A DNA stretch of 26,892 nucleotides from DAIUFH01 sp036844705 (GCA_036844705.1 DAIUFH010000025.1:1-26892); one strand, 5' to 3'; shown: positions 16,603 to 25,295, counted from the first letter of the stretch. Numbers and translations are program-made. The notes: generated from the sequence alone by a model not told the origin.

Positions 16603-18111
16603 ATGGAAACATTGGTGTTAAATGGCAGCAATCTTACACTACAAGGCATCTATGATGTAGTTCATAATAATAGGTATGTAGAAGTTGATGAAGAAGCTAT
16701 AGAAAGAGTTGCCCATGCACGAAAGATTCTATTCGATTTAGCAGCAAAGGGAGAGCCTGTATATGGACTAAACAGAGGAGTTGGATGGAATAAGGACAAG
16801 GAGTTTGATCAGGATTTTTTTGAACAGTATAATAGAAACTTGCTAAACAGCCACAGCTTAGGAGTGGAACCTTATCATACAGATGAAGAAATAAGAGCAA
16901 TGCTATTAATTAGACTTAACCATGCATTAGCTGGTTCTACAGGAATATCTGTAGAAATTATGAATCTTTATAAGGAATTTCTAAATAGAGGAATATATCC
17001 TAGAGTACCTAGACGAGGCTCCATAGGAGAAGCAGATATAACTACTATATCACTTATTGGTCAATGCTTTATTGGAGAATGGGAAGTAAGCTATAAAGGG
17101 AAAATCATGCCATCAATAGAAGCATTAAAGATGGAAGGATTAAAGCCAGCCATTTTGGGACCAAAGGATGGATTGAGTATAGTATCCTCAAATGCACAAG
17201 GAGAGGCTTTGGCTTACATACTAATAAAAGAAATAGAAGACTTAGTAGCTACTACAAATTTAGTATATTGCTTAAGTCTTGAGGGCTTAAATGGTGTTGT
17301 TCAATCCTTAGACCAAAAGGTTAATGAGTTAAGGGGATTAAAGGGTCAAATAAAAAGTGCTAAGCAATGTCGTGAGTTTTTGGAGGGTAGTTACTTAAAT
17401 AAACCTAATAGTGAAAGAGCATTACAAGATCCTTTAAGCTTTAGAGGGGCTCATACTATAACTGGAACTGTTTTAGATGCACTGGAATTTGTTAAATCAA
17501 CATTTCTAATTCAAGTAAACTCTACAGATGACAACCCTTGTATCGTTTATGATGAAGATAGAACATCAGTAAGTTCAAACTTTGAGACAACGACCCTAGC
17601 TATTGGAGTGGAAATGTTAGCTAATGCTTTAAATCATATTTCAAAGGCATCCAGCTATAGGTTGATAAAGCTTGCAGACCCGGCTTTTACAAAGCTATCA
17701 AGATTTTTAACACCATGTGATGTAAAGACCATAGCTTATTGCGCTATACAGAAGACATTTTCCTATCTTGATGCTGAAAATAGAATGCTTGCAAATCCTT
17801 CTTCTATGGATTTCTTCCCATTGGCAGGAGATATTGAGGATCATGCTAGCAATTTGCCTTTAGCCTGTGACAAGGTTCTTAAAATAATAGACAATATAAG
17901 ATATATAATTGGCATTGAACTGATTCATGCTACCCAAGCAATTGACTTAAGAGGAGATATAGAATTAGGAAAGGCTACTAAATTGGCATATGAAGAATTT
18001 AGAAAACTTGTTCCATTTTATGATAAAGACAGAAATATAAGTATTGATATTAAGAAGGCTTATGATTTCATTAAATCAAATATTTTAATCGATATTATTA
18101 ATAAAATTTAA
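16603..18111 (+). CDS. Histidine ammonia-lyase homologue lacking MIO (Glu-Ala-Asp variant), putative betaine lyase
   Basis: A 502-residue member of the aromatic amino acid lyase superfamily. The Ala-Ser-Gly that cyclises to the MIO group is replaced by Glu143-Ala144-Asp145 in GSIGEADITTIS, so ammonia elimination by the usual mechanism is not expected. The catalytic-loop Tyr54 remains (VYGLNRGVGWNKDKE). The specificity pair is Ser83-His84, as in histidine-specific enzymes. Arg281, the carboxylate contact, remains (QDPLSFRG). The equivalents of HAL Asn195 and Tyr280 are Ser195 and Leu278. No stop or frameshift breaks the gene, and the remaining motifs look under selection. It is co-transcribed with the molybdenum hydroxylase and a BCCT carrier. 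I infer elimination of trimethylamine from a histidine betaine, by analogy with ergothionase; a non-lyase role is possible. Its ribosome site is AAGGAGG at 16588-16594. Confidence 0.85.
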   Translation: METLVLNGSNLTLQGIYDVVHNNRYVEVDEEAIERVAHARKILFDLAAKGEPVYGLNRGVGWNKDKEFDQDFFEQYNRNLLNSHSLGVEPYHTDEEIRAMLLIRLNHALAGSTGISVEIMNLYKEFLNRGIYPRVPRRGSIGEADITTISLIGQCFIGEWEVSYKGKIMPSIEALKMEGLKPAILGPKDGLSIVSSNAQGEALAYILIKEIEDLVATTNLVYCLSLEGLNGVVQSLDQKVNELRGLKGQIKSAKQCREFLEGSYLNKPNSERALQDPLSFRGAHTITGTVLDALEFVKSTFLIQVNSTDDNPCIVYDEDRTSVSSNFETTTLAIGVEMLANALNHISKASSYRLIKLADPAFTKLSRFLTPCDVKTIAYCAIQKTFSYLDAENRMLANPSSMDFFPLAGDIEDHASNLPLACDKVLKIIDNIRYIIGIELIHATQAIDLRGDIELGKATKLAYEEFRKLVPFYDKDRNISIDIKKAYDFIKSNILIDIINKI

Positions 18112-18168
18112 TCTCTGGTTTATAAAATACATTTTGTATTTTAAATATAAAAATAAGGAGTGAAAGTT

Positions 18169-19725
18169 GTGGAGACAAAAACTAAAGAAAAGAAACACAT
18201 ACGTATGGGTGTATTTCTACCAGCAGTCATATTTGTTGGTGCAGCGGCTTTATTAGGAATTTTTAATAATCAAGCACTTGCCGATACGGCCTGGGCATTC
18301 TTCCATTGGTCTTTAGATTCATTTGGATGGCTATATCAAATAGCAAGTATTGTAGGCTTACTTATTGTTTTTATTATTATGTTTTCCAAATTAGGTAAGA
18401 TTCGTATAGGGGGAAAGGATGCAAAACCTAAGTATAGTATGGCTACCTGGTTTGCAATGACATTAACTGGAGGTGTTGCAACAGGAATTGTTACATGGGG
18501 AGTTAACGAACCGTTAATCTATTTTGGTAATGTTTGGGGCGAATTAAATAGTCTGGGAATAGAACCTCAATCTGCAGAAGCGTTAAGATTTGCAATGGGG
18601 AGAAGCTTTTATAACTGGACTTTTATACCTTATGCTATGTATGCCTTAACAGGACTTATAACTGCTTACGTTTACTTCAATAAAAAGGATAAACTTACAG
18701 TAACAGCAACTTTAAAGCCTTTATTCGGCGAAAAGATTACTAAAGGTTTTTGGGGGAATCTGATTGATACCTTATCCATGTTGGCTATAGCATTAGGATT
18801 AACATCTGGGTTAACAATGTGCATAACACTGGTAACAAGCGGATTAAATTATTCCTACGGAATTGAAAAAACATTTACTCTATTTCTATTTGTTGGTATA
18901 GCAATTATTTTCTTCTATACATTCTCCTCATATATAGGGTTGGATAAAGGTATGAAGAAAGTAGCCAGCCTTAATTCATATTTCTATTATGGATTACTAC
19001 TATTACTAATAATAGTAGGGCCAAAATTATTTATGGTAAGGACAGCTACAGCAGGTATAGCAGAATGGCTTGATAACTTTTGGCTATGGGGTCTTGACCC
19101 AATTGATATAGGAGGAGCTGCATTAACACAATCTTGGACTTTATTTGACTGGGCTTGTTGGATAGCATATGCACCAGTTACAGGAATATTTTTAGCTATG
19201 ATTTCACGTGGTAGGACCATAAGAGAATTTTTAATGGTAAATTTAGTTCTACCTTCAGTATTTGGCATTATATGGTTTGCAGTTTGGGGTGGTTCTGCAT
19301 TGAATATGCAAATCACAGGACAATTAGACTTAGTCAACACTATAGCCAGTACCGATGCTATATCTGCTCTATGGCAATTTATTGAAGGTTTGCCATTTGG
19401 GTTAGGAACTATAATCATACCTATTAATCTATTTATCATTATAGTATCCTTTGTTACATGTGCAGATGCAACTTCAACAGACATTGCTTCTATGTGTCTT
19501 AAAGATGTTCCAATAGGAACTGAACCACCAGCATATTTGAAAGTCCTATGGGGTGGACTTATAGGAGTTATTGCAATAATCATGGCTGCATTTGGGGGAC
19601 AAGAGCAGGGTGTTGAAGGTGTTAAGGCATTAGCCACTGCAGGAGGATTTGTAGTTCTATTTATATATATTCTTCAAATAATTTCTGCAATAAAGATGTT
19701 CTTTGTTGACAAGATAGAAGAATAA
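18169..19725 (+). CDS. BCCT-family transporter (betaine/carnitine/choline type)
   Basis: A 518-residue inner-membrane carrier with the usual 12 membrane spans. Family marks are the segment AKPKYSMATWFAMTLTGGVA followed by TGIVTWGVNEP, and in the eighth-span region FDWACWIAYAPVTGIFLAMI then SRGRTIREF. The tryptophans of that segment form the aromatic box that binds quaternary ammonium groups in relatives. The glycine-rich unwound segment reads GGVATG rather than the GMGIG of sodium-coupled glycine betaine carriers; it is closer to antiporter-like members such as CaiT, so coupling could be sodium-independent. I chose the GTG at 18169, eight bases after AAGGAG; the GTG at 18160 overlaps that site. 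It lies between two MIO-less lyases, so its cargo is probably a betaine they degrade, perhaps in exchange for trimethylamine or another product. The cargo is inference. Confidence 0.92.
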   Translation: METKTKEKKHIRMGVFLPAVIFVGAAALLGIFNNQALADTAWAFFHWSLDSFGWLYQIASIVGLLIVFIIMFSKLGKIRIGGKDAKPKYSMATWFAMTLTGGVATGIVTWGVNEPLIYFGNVWGELNSLGIEPQSAEALRFAMGRSFYNWTFIPYAMYALTGLITAYVYFNKKDKLTVTATLKPLFGEKITKGFWGNLIDTLSMLAIALGLTSGLTMCITLVTSGLNYSYGIEKTFTLFLFVGIAIIFFYTFSSYIGLDKGMKKVASLNSYFYYGLLLLLIIVGPKLFMVRTATAGIAEWLDNFWLWGLDPIDIGGAALTQSWTLFDWACWIAYAPVTGIFLAMISRGRTIREFLMVNLVLPSVFGIIWFAVWGGSALNMQITGQLDLVNTIASTDAISALWQFIEGLPFGLGTIIIPINLFIIIVSFVTCADATSTDIASMCLKDVPIGTEPPAYLKVLWGGLIGVIAIIMAAFGGQEQGVEGVKALATAGGFVVLFIYILQIISAIKMFFVDKIEE

Positions 19726-19755
19726 GTTGATTTTAATTTTAATACAAAGATTGCT

Positions 19756-19790
19756 AACCTAGGAGAGGATTTTCTTCTTCTAGGTTTTAA
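19756..19790 (+). terminator. Hairpin/terminator after the BCCT gene
   Basis: AACCTAGGAGAGG at 19756-19768 pairs with the mirrored arm ending TCTAGGTT at 19786 (two G-U pairs, tiny loop), followed by a short T run. It probably ends or weakens transcription before the next lyase gene. Confidence 0.65.
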
Positions 19791-19824
19791 TTAGTAAAAC
19801 TAATTGCTTGTAGAGGTGATATAA

Positions 19825-21336
19825 ATGATTGGCAATAAAATGGACTTAAATTCTTTTATGAATATTGTTAGAAATAAAAAGAAAATTGAATTTACTGAAG
19901 AATATAAAACAAGGGTAAAAAAGTCAAGAGAATTAGTTGAGAAATGGGTGGAACAAGGTAGGGTTATGTATGGCATAACAACAGGTTTTGGTGCTAATAG
20001 TACAAAAACTATCTCTAAGGAAGAGGCTGGTAAGCTTCAAAGAAATATTATAATAACTCATTCAACTTCAGTAGGGCAGCCAATGAGTGAAGAAGAAGTA
20101 CGTGCAACAATGCTAATGATACTTCAAAATGCTGGTACAGGATATAGTGGAATAAGATATGAAACTCTAGAACGATATAAAGATTTTTTAAATCTGAATT
20201 TGATACCTTATGCCCCTAAAGAGGGGTCAGTTGGCTATTTATCCCCTGAAGCTCACATAGCATTAGCAGTTATGGGAGAAGGAATGATGATAAAAGATGG
20301 ACATGCTGTTGATTCTTCAGAAGTACTAAAAGAAAATAATCTAAATAACTTTGAATTATCTTATAAGGAAGGACTAATTTTAGTTTCCGGTACAACTAGT
20401 GTAACCGGAATGGCCACCATAGCTTTATATGATATTATAAAAGCTGTTAAAACTGCTGATATTATTGGTGCCATGACTTTGGAAGTTTCAAAAGGAACAT
20501 TGAGAGCTTTTGATGAAAGACTTATGAAGGTTAGATATCATGCTGAACAATATGATACAGCAGAAAATGTGAGAAGAATTTTAGAGGATTCGGATATAGC
20601 AAAACAAAATTACAACTATAGATTACAGGATGCATTATCTGTTAGATGTATTCCACAATTACATGGTTCTGCTAAGAAAACACTATATGATGCATTAAGA
20701 ACTATAGAAAATGAAATGAACAACTGTACTGACAATCCAATCATTTGGGGTGAAAATGGGGACGGTGAAGCGATATCTGGAGGAAATCCTGACTCATCAT
20801 ATGTTGGCTTAGAGATGGACTCAGTGGCTCTAGCTGCAACCATGGTTGCTAAGATGTCGGAAAGAAGAAATAACAGACTTGTAGATGGAAATCTATCAGA
20901 AAACCCTTGGTTTCTAGTCAATAACCCTGGATTAAATTCTGGATTAATGATTCCTCAGTATACTCAAGCTGGATTATTAAATGATATGAAAATATTATCA
21001 ACATCTTCAGTAATAGACAATATACCTACTTGTGGTAATCAGGAAGACTATGTTGCTATGGGATATAATTCATCCAAAAAAGCAATAGCCATAGCTGAAA
21101 AATTAGAATATATACTAGCTATTGAATTATTGTCTGCATATCAATCTTATCAATATATTGATAAGAATTTAAAGAAAAGTAAAGTTACAGAAGCAATTTA
21201 CAATGAGATTTCGCAAACAGTTCCTATAATGGAAGATGATATGTATTTGTATCCACATATAGAAAAACTTAGAGATTTAATACACAAAGGCACTATTATA
21301 AATATTGCAGAAAATATAATAGGCGAATTGAAATAA
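19825..21336 (+). CDS. Histidine ammonia-lyase homologue lacking MIO (Tyr-Leu-Ser variant), putative betaine lyase
   Basis: A 503-residue superfamily member, clearly distinct from its neighbour at 16603. The MIO tripeptide position reads Tyr138-Leu139-Ser140 in GSVGYLSPEAHIAL. Otherwise it stays nearer to HAL: Tyr49 in MYGITTGFGANS, Thr78-His79 as specificity pair (histidine-like), Arg274 in QDALSVRC, SERRNNRLVDG, and the GNQEDYVAMG motif holding the catalytic Glu. HAL Asn195 is Ser188 and HAL Tyr280 is Leu271. The gene is intact and full length. A quaternary leaving group needs no MIO, so ergothioneine or hercynine cleavage to trimethylamine is my favoured reading; ergothionase of Treponema is the precedent. 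I cannot tell which of the two paralogues would take which substrate. The ATG at 19825 follows AGAGGTGAT. Confidence 0.86.
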   Translation: MIGNKMDLNSFMNIVRNKKKIEFTEEYKTRVKKSRELVEKWVEQGRVMYGITTGFGANSTKTISKEEAGKLQRNIIITHSTSVGQPMSEEEVRATMLMILQNAGTGYSGIRYETLERYKDFLNLNLIPYAPKEGSVGYLSPEAHIALAVMGEGMMIKDGHAVDSSEVLKENNLNNFELSYKEGLILVSGTTSVTGMATIALYDIIKAVKTADIIGAMTLEVSKGTLRAFDERLMKVRYHAEQYDTAENVRRILEDSDIAKQNYNYRLQDALSVRCIPQLHGSAKKTLYDALRTIENEMNNCTDNPIIWGENGDGEAISGGNPDSSYVGLEMDSVALAATMVAKMSERRNNRLVDGNLSENPWFLVNNPGLNSGLMIPQYTQAGLLNDMKILSTSSVIDNIPTCGNQEDYVAMGYNSSKKAIAIAEKLEYILAIELLSAYQSYQYIDKNLKKSKVTEAIYNEISQTVPIMEDDMYLYPHIEKLRDLIHKGTIINIAENIIGELK

Positions 21337-21341
21337 ACATA

Positions 21342-21378
21342 AATAAAGAGTTAGCTTTTGATGGCTAATTTCTTTATT
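21342..21378 (+). terminator. Hairpin after the second MIO-less lyase
   Basis: AATAAAGA (21342-21349) and TTAGC (21351-21355) pair with GCTAA (21364-21368) and TCTTTATT (21371-21378). The stem is good, but no T-tract follows, so read-through to the chemoreceptor gene is possible. Confidence 0.5.
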
Positions 21379-21412
21379 AAATATATAAATTAGCATAAGA
21401 ATGGGTGATGTT

Positions 21413-23479
21413 TTGAAAAAGTTATTTAATAGTATTAGAACAAAAATTTTAATTTTATCTATTGTTACTACATTTATTACACTAGGAATCTTTACTTATG
21501 TAATGTATTATTTGGTAAATAGCGAATCTTATGAGAATTATTATGAAAATTCAAATGAACAAATGAAAATAGTATCACAGTCTATAGATATATTTTACAA
21601 TCAAATTGATAAGAATATTGAGATGCTAGCTACAAATCCGTTGGTTTTGAAAGCAGATAATAGTATAACATCTTATGTTGATACAACAGAGACAGTTCAG
21701 ATGACACCATCGGAAAATGGAGGAATAGAGCAAGAAATCTATGATATGTTCAAACATTTTGCAGAATCGAACCCTGATACTATGTATATTTATTTTGGTA
21801 TGGAAAATGGTTCATATGTTCAATGGCCTGAAACGACAACTATAGCAAACTATACACCTAGCAATACTCCTTGGTACAATGCAGGTATGAGTGGTAATGG
21901 AAATGTTGTAAGGACAGCACCTTACTATGATCCGGCAAGTCAATCTTTGATAACAAGTAATACACGTACTTTAAAAGATAAAGACGGAAATATAATAGGT
22001 GTTATAGGATTGGACGTACAACAGTCTGTAATTAGCAACATGCTTAGTAAAATGAAAACTGGTAAGACAGGATATTCTATTATAGTTCACAATACAGGTA
22101 TCATAATGGCCGATGGTAAAAATCCAGAAAATAATTTCAAAAATATAAGTGACCTAGATATTGAAGGCTTGGAAATGATTCTAAATGATAACCTGGAACC
22201 GTTTAAAGTTGAAATAGAAGGAATAGATTATCTGGTAAATCCATACAAAGTAGAGGGTACAGATTGGATATTAGGTTCGCTTATTGCTGAAAGTGAATTA
22301 ACAGAAGGTATGAGGAAGACAATCAACATAGGAGGGAGCTTTGCAGCCGCTCTATTACTTTTATCTACTCTATTAGCTAGTGTTTTTACAAATAGAATAA
22401 CTAAACCTATTAAACGTTCCTCAGAATATCTTAAATTAATAGCAGAGGGAGATTTTTCACAAGAAATCGATAAAAGGGATTTGTCCAGAAAAGATGAGAT
22501 AGGAATAATTATCAATGGTATTAACAGTATGAAGAACTCTTTAAAACAGCTGGTTTATAGTATTAAAGGCGAATCGAATGTGATTGATAATGAAGTTGAA
22601 AATGTCATTTCTAAAGTGAAAATGTTAGGTAGTGACTTAGAGGATATTTCCGGAACTACACAGGAGGTTGCAGCTAGTATGGAAGAAACAGCTGCATCAA
22701 CAGAGGAAATGACGGCAACATCACAAGAAATTGAAAGTGCTGTTCAATCTATTGCACAAAGATCTCAAGAAGGATCAAGTGCGGCTAACGAAATAAGTGA
22801 AAGAGCAGATAAGACAAAATTGAGCGTAAATGCTTCTTTAACAAAGGCATTAGAAATATATGAGGATACAAAATATAATCTAGAAAAAGCAATAGATGAA
22901 TCAAAAGTAGTAAAAGAAATCAATATTTTATCAGAATCCATAATGCAAATTACAGAACAGACAGATTTACTTGCTTTGAACGCAGCAATTGAGGCTGCAA
23001 GGGCAGGAGAGGCAGGTAAAGGATTTTCAGTAGTCGCAGATGAAATTAGAAAATTAGCAGAACAATCAAAAGAGGAAGTTTCTAAGATACAGGAAGTTAC
23101 AACAAAAGTAACCAGCTCGGTAAATAATCTATCAAGTAGTTCAAATGATCTACTGACTTTCATGTCTACTGAAGTAGAAAATGATTATCAAACAATGATT
23201 AAGGTAGCAGATCAATATAAAGATGATGCAAATTTTGTTGACGATCTAGTTACTGAATTTAGTGCTACATGTGAACAACTATTAGCATCTATAAGAAATG
23301 TTTCAGTAGCTGTAAATGATATAGCTTCAGCGGCAAATGAAGGTGCCAGTGGAACAACACATATAGCTGGTAGAGTTTCAGAAGCAGATATTAAGGCTAT
23401 TGATGTCAAAAATCTAGTTATCAAAACAAAAGAAAGTTCTGATAAGTTAAAGGCGGAAGTCAATAAATTTAAGATATAA
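21413..23479 (+). CDS. Methyl-accepting chemotaxis protein with dCache sensor
   Basis: A 688-residue transmembrane chemoreceptor. Membrane spans lie at about residues 10-35 and 305-330 with an extracellular double-Cache domain between; HAMP follows at about 335-390 and the signalling domain runs to the C-terminus, with the conserved tip around EQTDLLALNAAIEAARAG. In the ligand pocket, the R-x-x-W-Y-x-x-A pattern of amino-acid-binding dCache domains reads SNTPWYNAG: the WY is kept but the carboxylate-binding Arg seems absent. APYYDPASQSL and GLDVQ match the family. No C-terminal methyltransferase-docking pentapeptide is seen. I chose the TTG at 21413, served by GGTGAT at 21404-21409; the ATG at 21401 has no ribosome site. 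Position between catabolic lyases suggests it senses their substrate, perhaps an amine or betaine (inference). Confidence 0.9.
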   Translation: MKKLFNSIRTKILILSIVTTFITLGIFTYVMYYLVNSESYENYYENSNEQMKIVSQSIDIFYNQIDKNIEMLATNPLVLKADNSITSYVDTTETVQMTPSENGGIEQEIYDMFKHFAESNPDTMYIYFGMENGSYVQWPETTTIANYTPSNTPWYNAGMSGNGNVVRTAPYYDPASQSLITSNTRTLKDKDGNIIGVIGLDVQQSVISNMLSKMKTGKTGYSIIVHNTGIIMADGKNPENNFKNISDLDIEGLEMILNDNLEPFKVEIEGIDYLVNPYKVEGTDWILGSLIAESELTEGMRKTINIGGSFAAALLLLSTLLASVFTNRITKPIKRSSEYLKLIAEGDFSQEIDKRDLSRKDEIGIIINGINSMKNSLKQLVYSIKGESNVIDNEVENVISKVKMLGSDLEDISGTTQEVAASMEETAASTEEMTATSQEIESAVQSIAQRSQEGSSAANEISERADKTKLSVNASLTKALEIYEDTKYNLEKAIDESKVVKEINILSESIMQITEQTDLLALNAAIEAARAGEAGKGFSVVADEIRKLAEQSKEEVSKIQEVTTKVTSSVNNLSSSSNDLLTFMSTEVENDYQTMIKVADQYKDDANFVDDLVTEFSATCEQLLASIRNVSVAVNDIASAANEGASGTTHIAGRVSEADIKAIDVKNLVIKTKESSDKLKAEVNKFKI

Positions 23480-23501
23480 AGTAGTGAAGAAAAGGTTAAT
23501 T

Positions 23502-23531
23502 AAAAAGTCCAATTTGGACTTTTTTCTTTTT
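23502..23531 (+). terminator. Terminator after the chemoreceptor gene
   Basis: AAAAAGTCCA at 23502-23511 pairs with TGGACTTTTT at 23515-23524 (loop of three), with further T residues to about 23531. Confidence 0.88.
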
Positions 23532-23650
23532 TAGATTAAGTTACTAAAATTTTCATATACTATATTAAACATTTCATAAATTTTAAAGTTTTACTATTCT
23601 GCTAAAGTACTATTCAATTAATTGCAGTCAGTGCATGTAAAGCCTTGTTA

Positions 23651-23659
23651 TGGTATAAT
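23651..23659 (+). promoter_or_regulatory. Extended -10 promoter of hutH
   Basis: TGGTATAAT at 23651-23659 has the TGn extension and a perfect TATAAT, 44 bases before the hutH start; 17 bases upstream is a weak -35 (GTGCAT). No -24/-12 element is visible, so hutH seems to be read by the housekeeping sigma factor, unlike hutIU. The rest of 23532-23702 is plain AT-rich DNA. Confidence 0.65.
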
Positions 23660-23702
23660 CTAAAAAAATCGTATCAGGTTTAAATATATTGGAGGAATCG
23701 AA

Positions 23703-25232
23703 ATGAGCCATATATTAGTTGATGGACATAGTTTAACTTTAGAACAATTTATTGACATTACAAGAAATCATAAAACAGTAAAATTATCTCAGGATGCAGT
23801 TGAACGTGTAAATAAGGCTAGAGCACTTGTAGATAGATTTGTAAGTGAAAATAAAACTGTTTATGGGATTACTACAGGATTTGGGAAATTTAGCGATGTT
23901 GTCATAAATGGGGAAGAGACAAAGACACTACAAAGAAATCTTATTATTAGCCATTCCTGCGGTGTAGGCAATCCGCTAGAGGAAGAAATTGTAAGAGGGA
24001 TTATGTTATTAAGAGCAAATGCACTCGCTAAAGGAAATTCGGGAATAAGGCTTTCTACCCTAAATACATTGATAGATATGCTAAACAATGGAGTAATTCC
24101 CATTATTCCGGAAAAAGGTTCCTTAGGTGCCAGTGGTGATTTAGCTCCATTGGCTCATATGGTTTTAGTAATGATAGGAGAAGGTGAGGCTATTTATAGT
24201 GGCATCAGAATGACTGGAAGTGAGGCAATGGATAGGGCAGGGATTGATATTGTTGAATTAACGTCAAAGGAAGGTCTTGCTTTAATTAATGGAACTCAGG
24301 TGATGACTTCTATAGGTGCGCATACCATATATGACTCAATAAATTTAAGTAAGACAGCAGATATTGCTGCGTCTTTGACTATAGAAGCTTTAAATGGAAT
24401 AACTGACGCATATGATGAAAAGGTACATATAGTTAGAGGACATAAAGGTCAAATAAACACTGGGAAAAATTTATTATCAATACTATCTGGAAGTAGTAAC
24501 ACAACTAAACAGGGTGAATTAAGGGTTCAAGATCCATATTCACTTAGATGTGTCCCACAAGTTCATGGTGCATCGAAGGACTGTTTCGACTTCGTTAAAG
24601 AAAAGGTAGAAATTGAAATGAATGCAGCAACTGATAATCCATTGATATTTGTTGATGAGGAACAGGTTATATCAGGTGGAAACTTCCATGGTCAACCAAT
24701 GGCACTTCCATTTGACTTCTTGGCAATAGGTTTATCGGAGTTGGCAAATATATCTGAGAGAAGGCTGGAGAGATTGGTCAATCCAGCATTGAGCAATGGA
24801 TTACCTGCTTTTTTGGTTGAAAATGGTGGCGTAAACTCAGGTTTTATGATTGTTCAATATGCTGCCGCAGCTTTAGTTTCTGAAAATAAGGTATTAGCAC
24901 ATCCTGCAAGTGTAGATTCTATTCCTTCCTCAGCTAACCAAGAAGATCATGTATCAATGGGCACAGTAGCAGCAAGAAAAGCCAGAGAGATTATGATGAA
25001 TGTAAGAAAGGTTATTGCCATGGAAATCTTTGGTGCCTGTCAGGCAATTGACTTAAGAGGGAATAAAGGTCTGGGAATGGGTACACAGGAAGCATATAAT
25101 ATTGTAAGGGATAAGATATCAAAGATTGACGATGATAGAGTAATGTATTTTGATCTAGATAGATGTGAAGATATTATTAAATCAAATGTAATTGTAGAAA
25201 ATGTAGAAGAAAAAGTTGGGAAATTATATTAA
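23703..25232 (+). CDS. hutH: Histidine ammonia-lyase (MIO-containing)
   Basis: A 509-residue cytoplasmic tetrameric enzyme that removes ammonia from L-histidine to give urocanate. The MIO-forming Ala143-Ser144-Gly145 is intact in GSLGASGDLAPLAHM. Other HAL residues are in place: Tyr54 (VYGITTGFG), Ser83-His84 (histidine specificity), Asn196 (LINGTQ), Tyr279 and Arg282 (QDPYSLRC), SGGNFHGQP and SANQEDHVSMG. Length and start are normal; GGAGG lies seven bases before the ATG. It stands alone, with a promoter of its own after a terminator, 13.8 kb from hutU, so histidine and urocanate use may be controlled separately. It serves as the internal reference against which the two MIO-less paralogues in this window can be read. 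Confidence 0.97.
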   Translation: MSHILVDGHSLTLEQFIDITRNHKTVKLSQDAVERVNKARALVDRFVSENKTVYGITTGFGKFSDVVINGEETKTLQRNLIISHSCGVGNPLEEEIVRGIMLLRANALAKGNSGIRLSTLNTLIDMLNNGVIPIIPEKGSLGASGDLAPLAHMVLVMIGEGEAIYSGIRMTGSEAMDRAGIDIVELTSKEGLALINGTQVMTSIGAHTIYDSINLSKTADIAASLTIEALNGITDAYDEKVHIVRGHKGQINTGKNLLSILSGSSNTTKQGELRVQDPYSLRCVPQVHGASKDCFDFVKEKVEIEMNAATDNPLIFVDEEQVISGGNFHGQPMALPFDFLAIGLSELANISERRLERLVNPALSNGLPAFLVENGGVNSGFMIVQYAAAALVSENKVLAHPASVDSIPSSANQEDHVSMGTVAARKAREIMMNVRKVIAMEIFGACQAIDLRGNKGLGMGTQEAYNIVRDKISKIDDDRVMYFDLDRCEDIIKSNVIVENVEEKVGKLY

Positions 25233-25295
25233 AATTTTGTTCCCACTTGTAAAATATAAACTGGAATTAAGAATTATGTTGTTATTGTGAATGCA

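Noticed and set aside
18124..18142. AAAATAC/GTATTTT hairpin before the BCCT gene
   Set aside because: The stem is short and all AT except one pair, with no convincing T-tract; likely chance in AT-rich DNA.
18987..19637. A 216-codon open frame on the minus strand
   Set aside because: It is antisense to the BCCT gene, lacks a ribosome site and shows no recognisable domain; it reflects the codon pattern of the real gene.
16603..21336. Annotating the two lyase homologues as additional histidine ammonia-lyases
   Set aside because: Both lack the Ala-Ser-Gly needed to form MIO and the Asn and Tyr that support it, so histidine deamination is not expected.
16603..21336. Treating the two MIO-less homologues as decaying pseudogenes
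   Set aside because: Both are full length without stops or frameshifts, have good ribosome sites and keep selected active-site residues.
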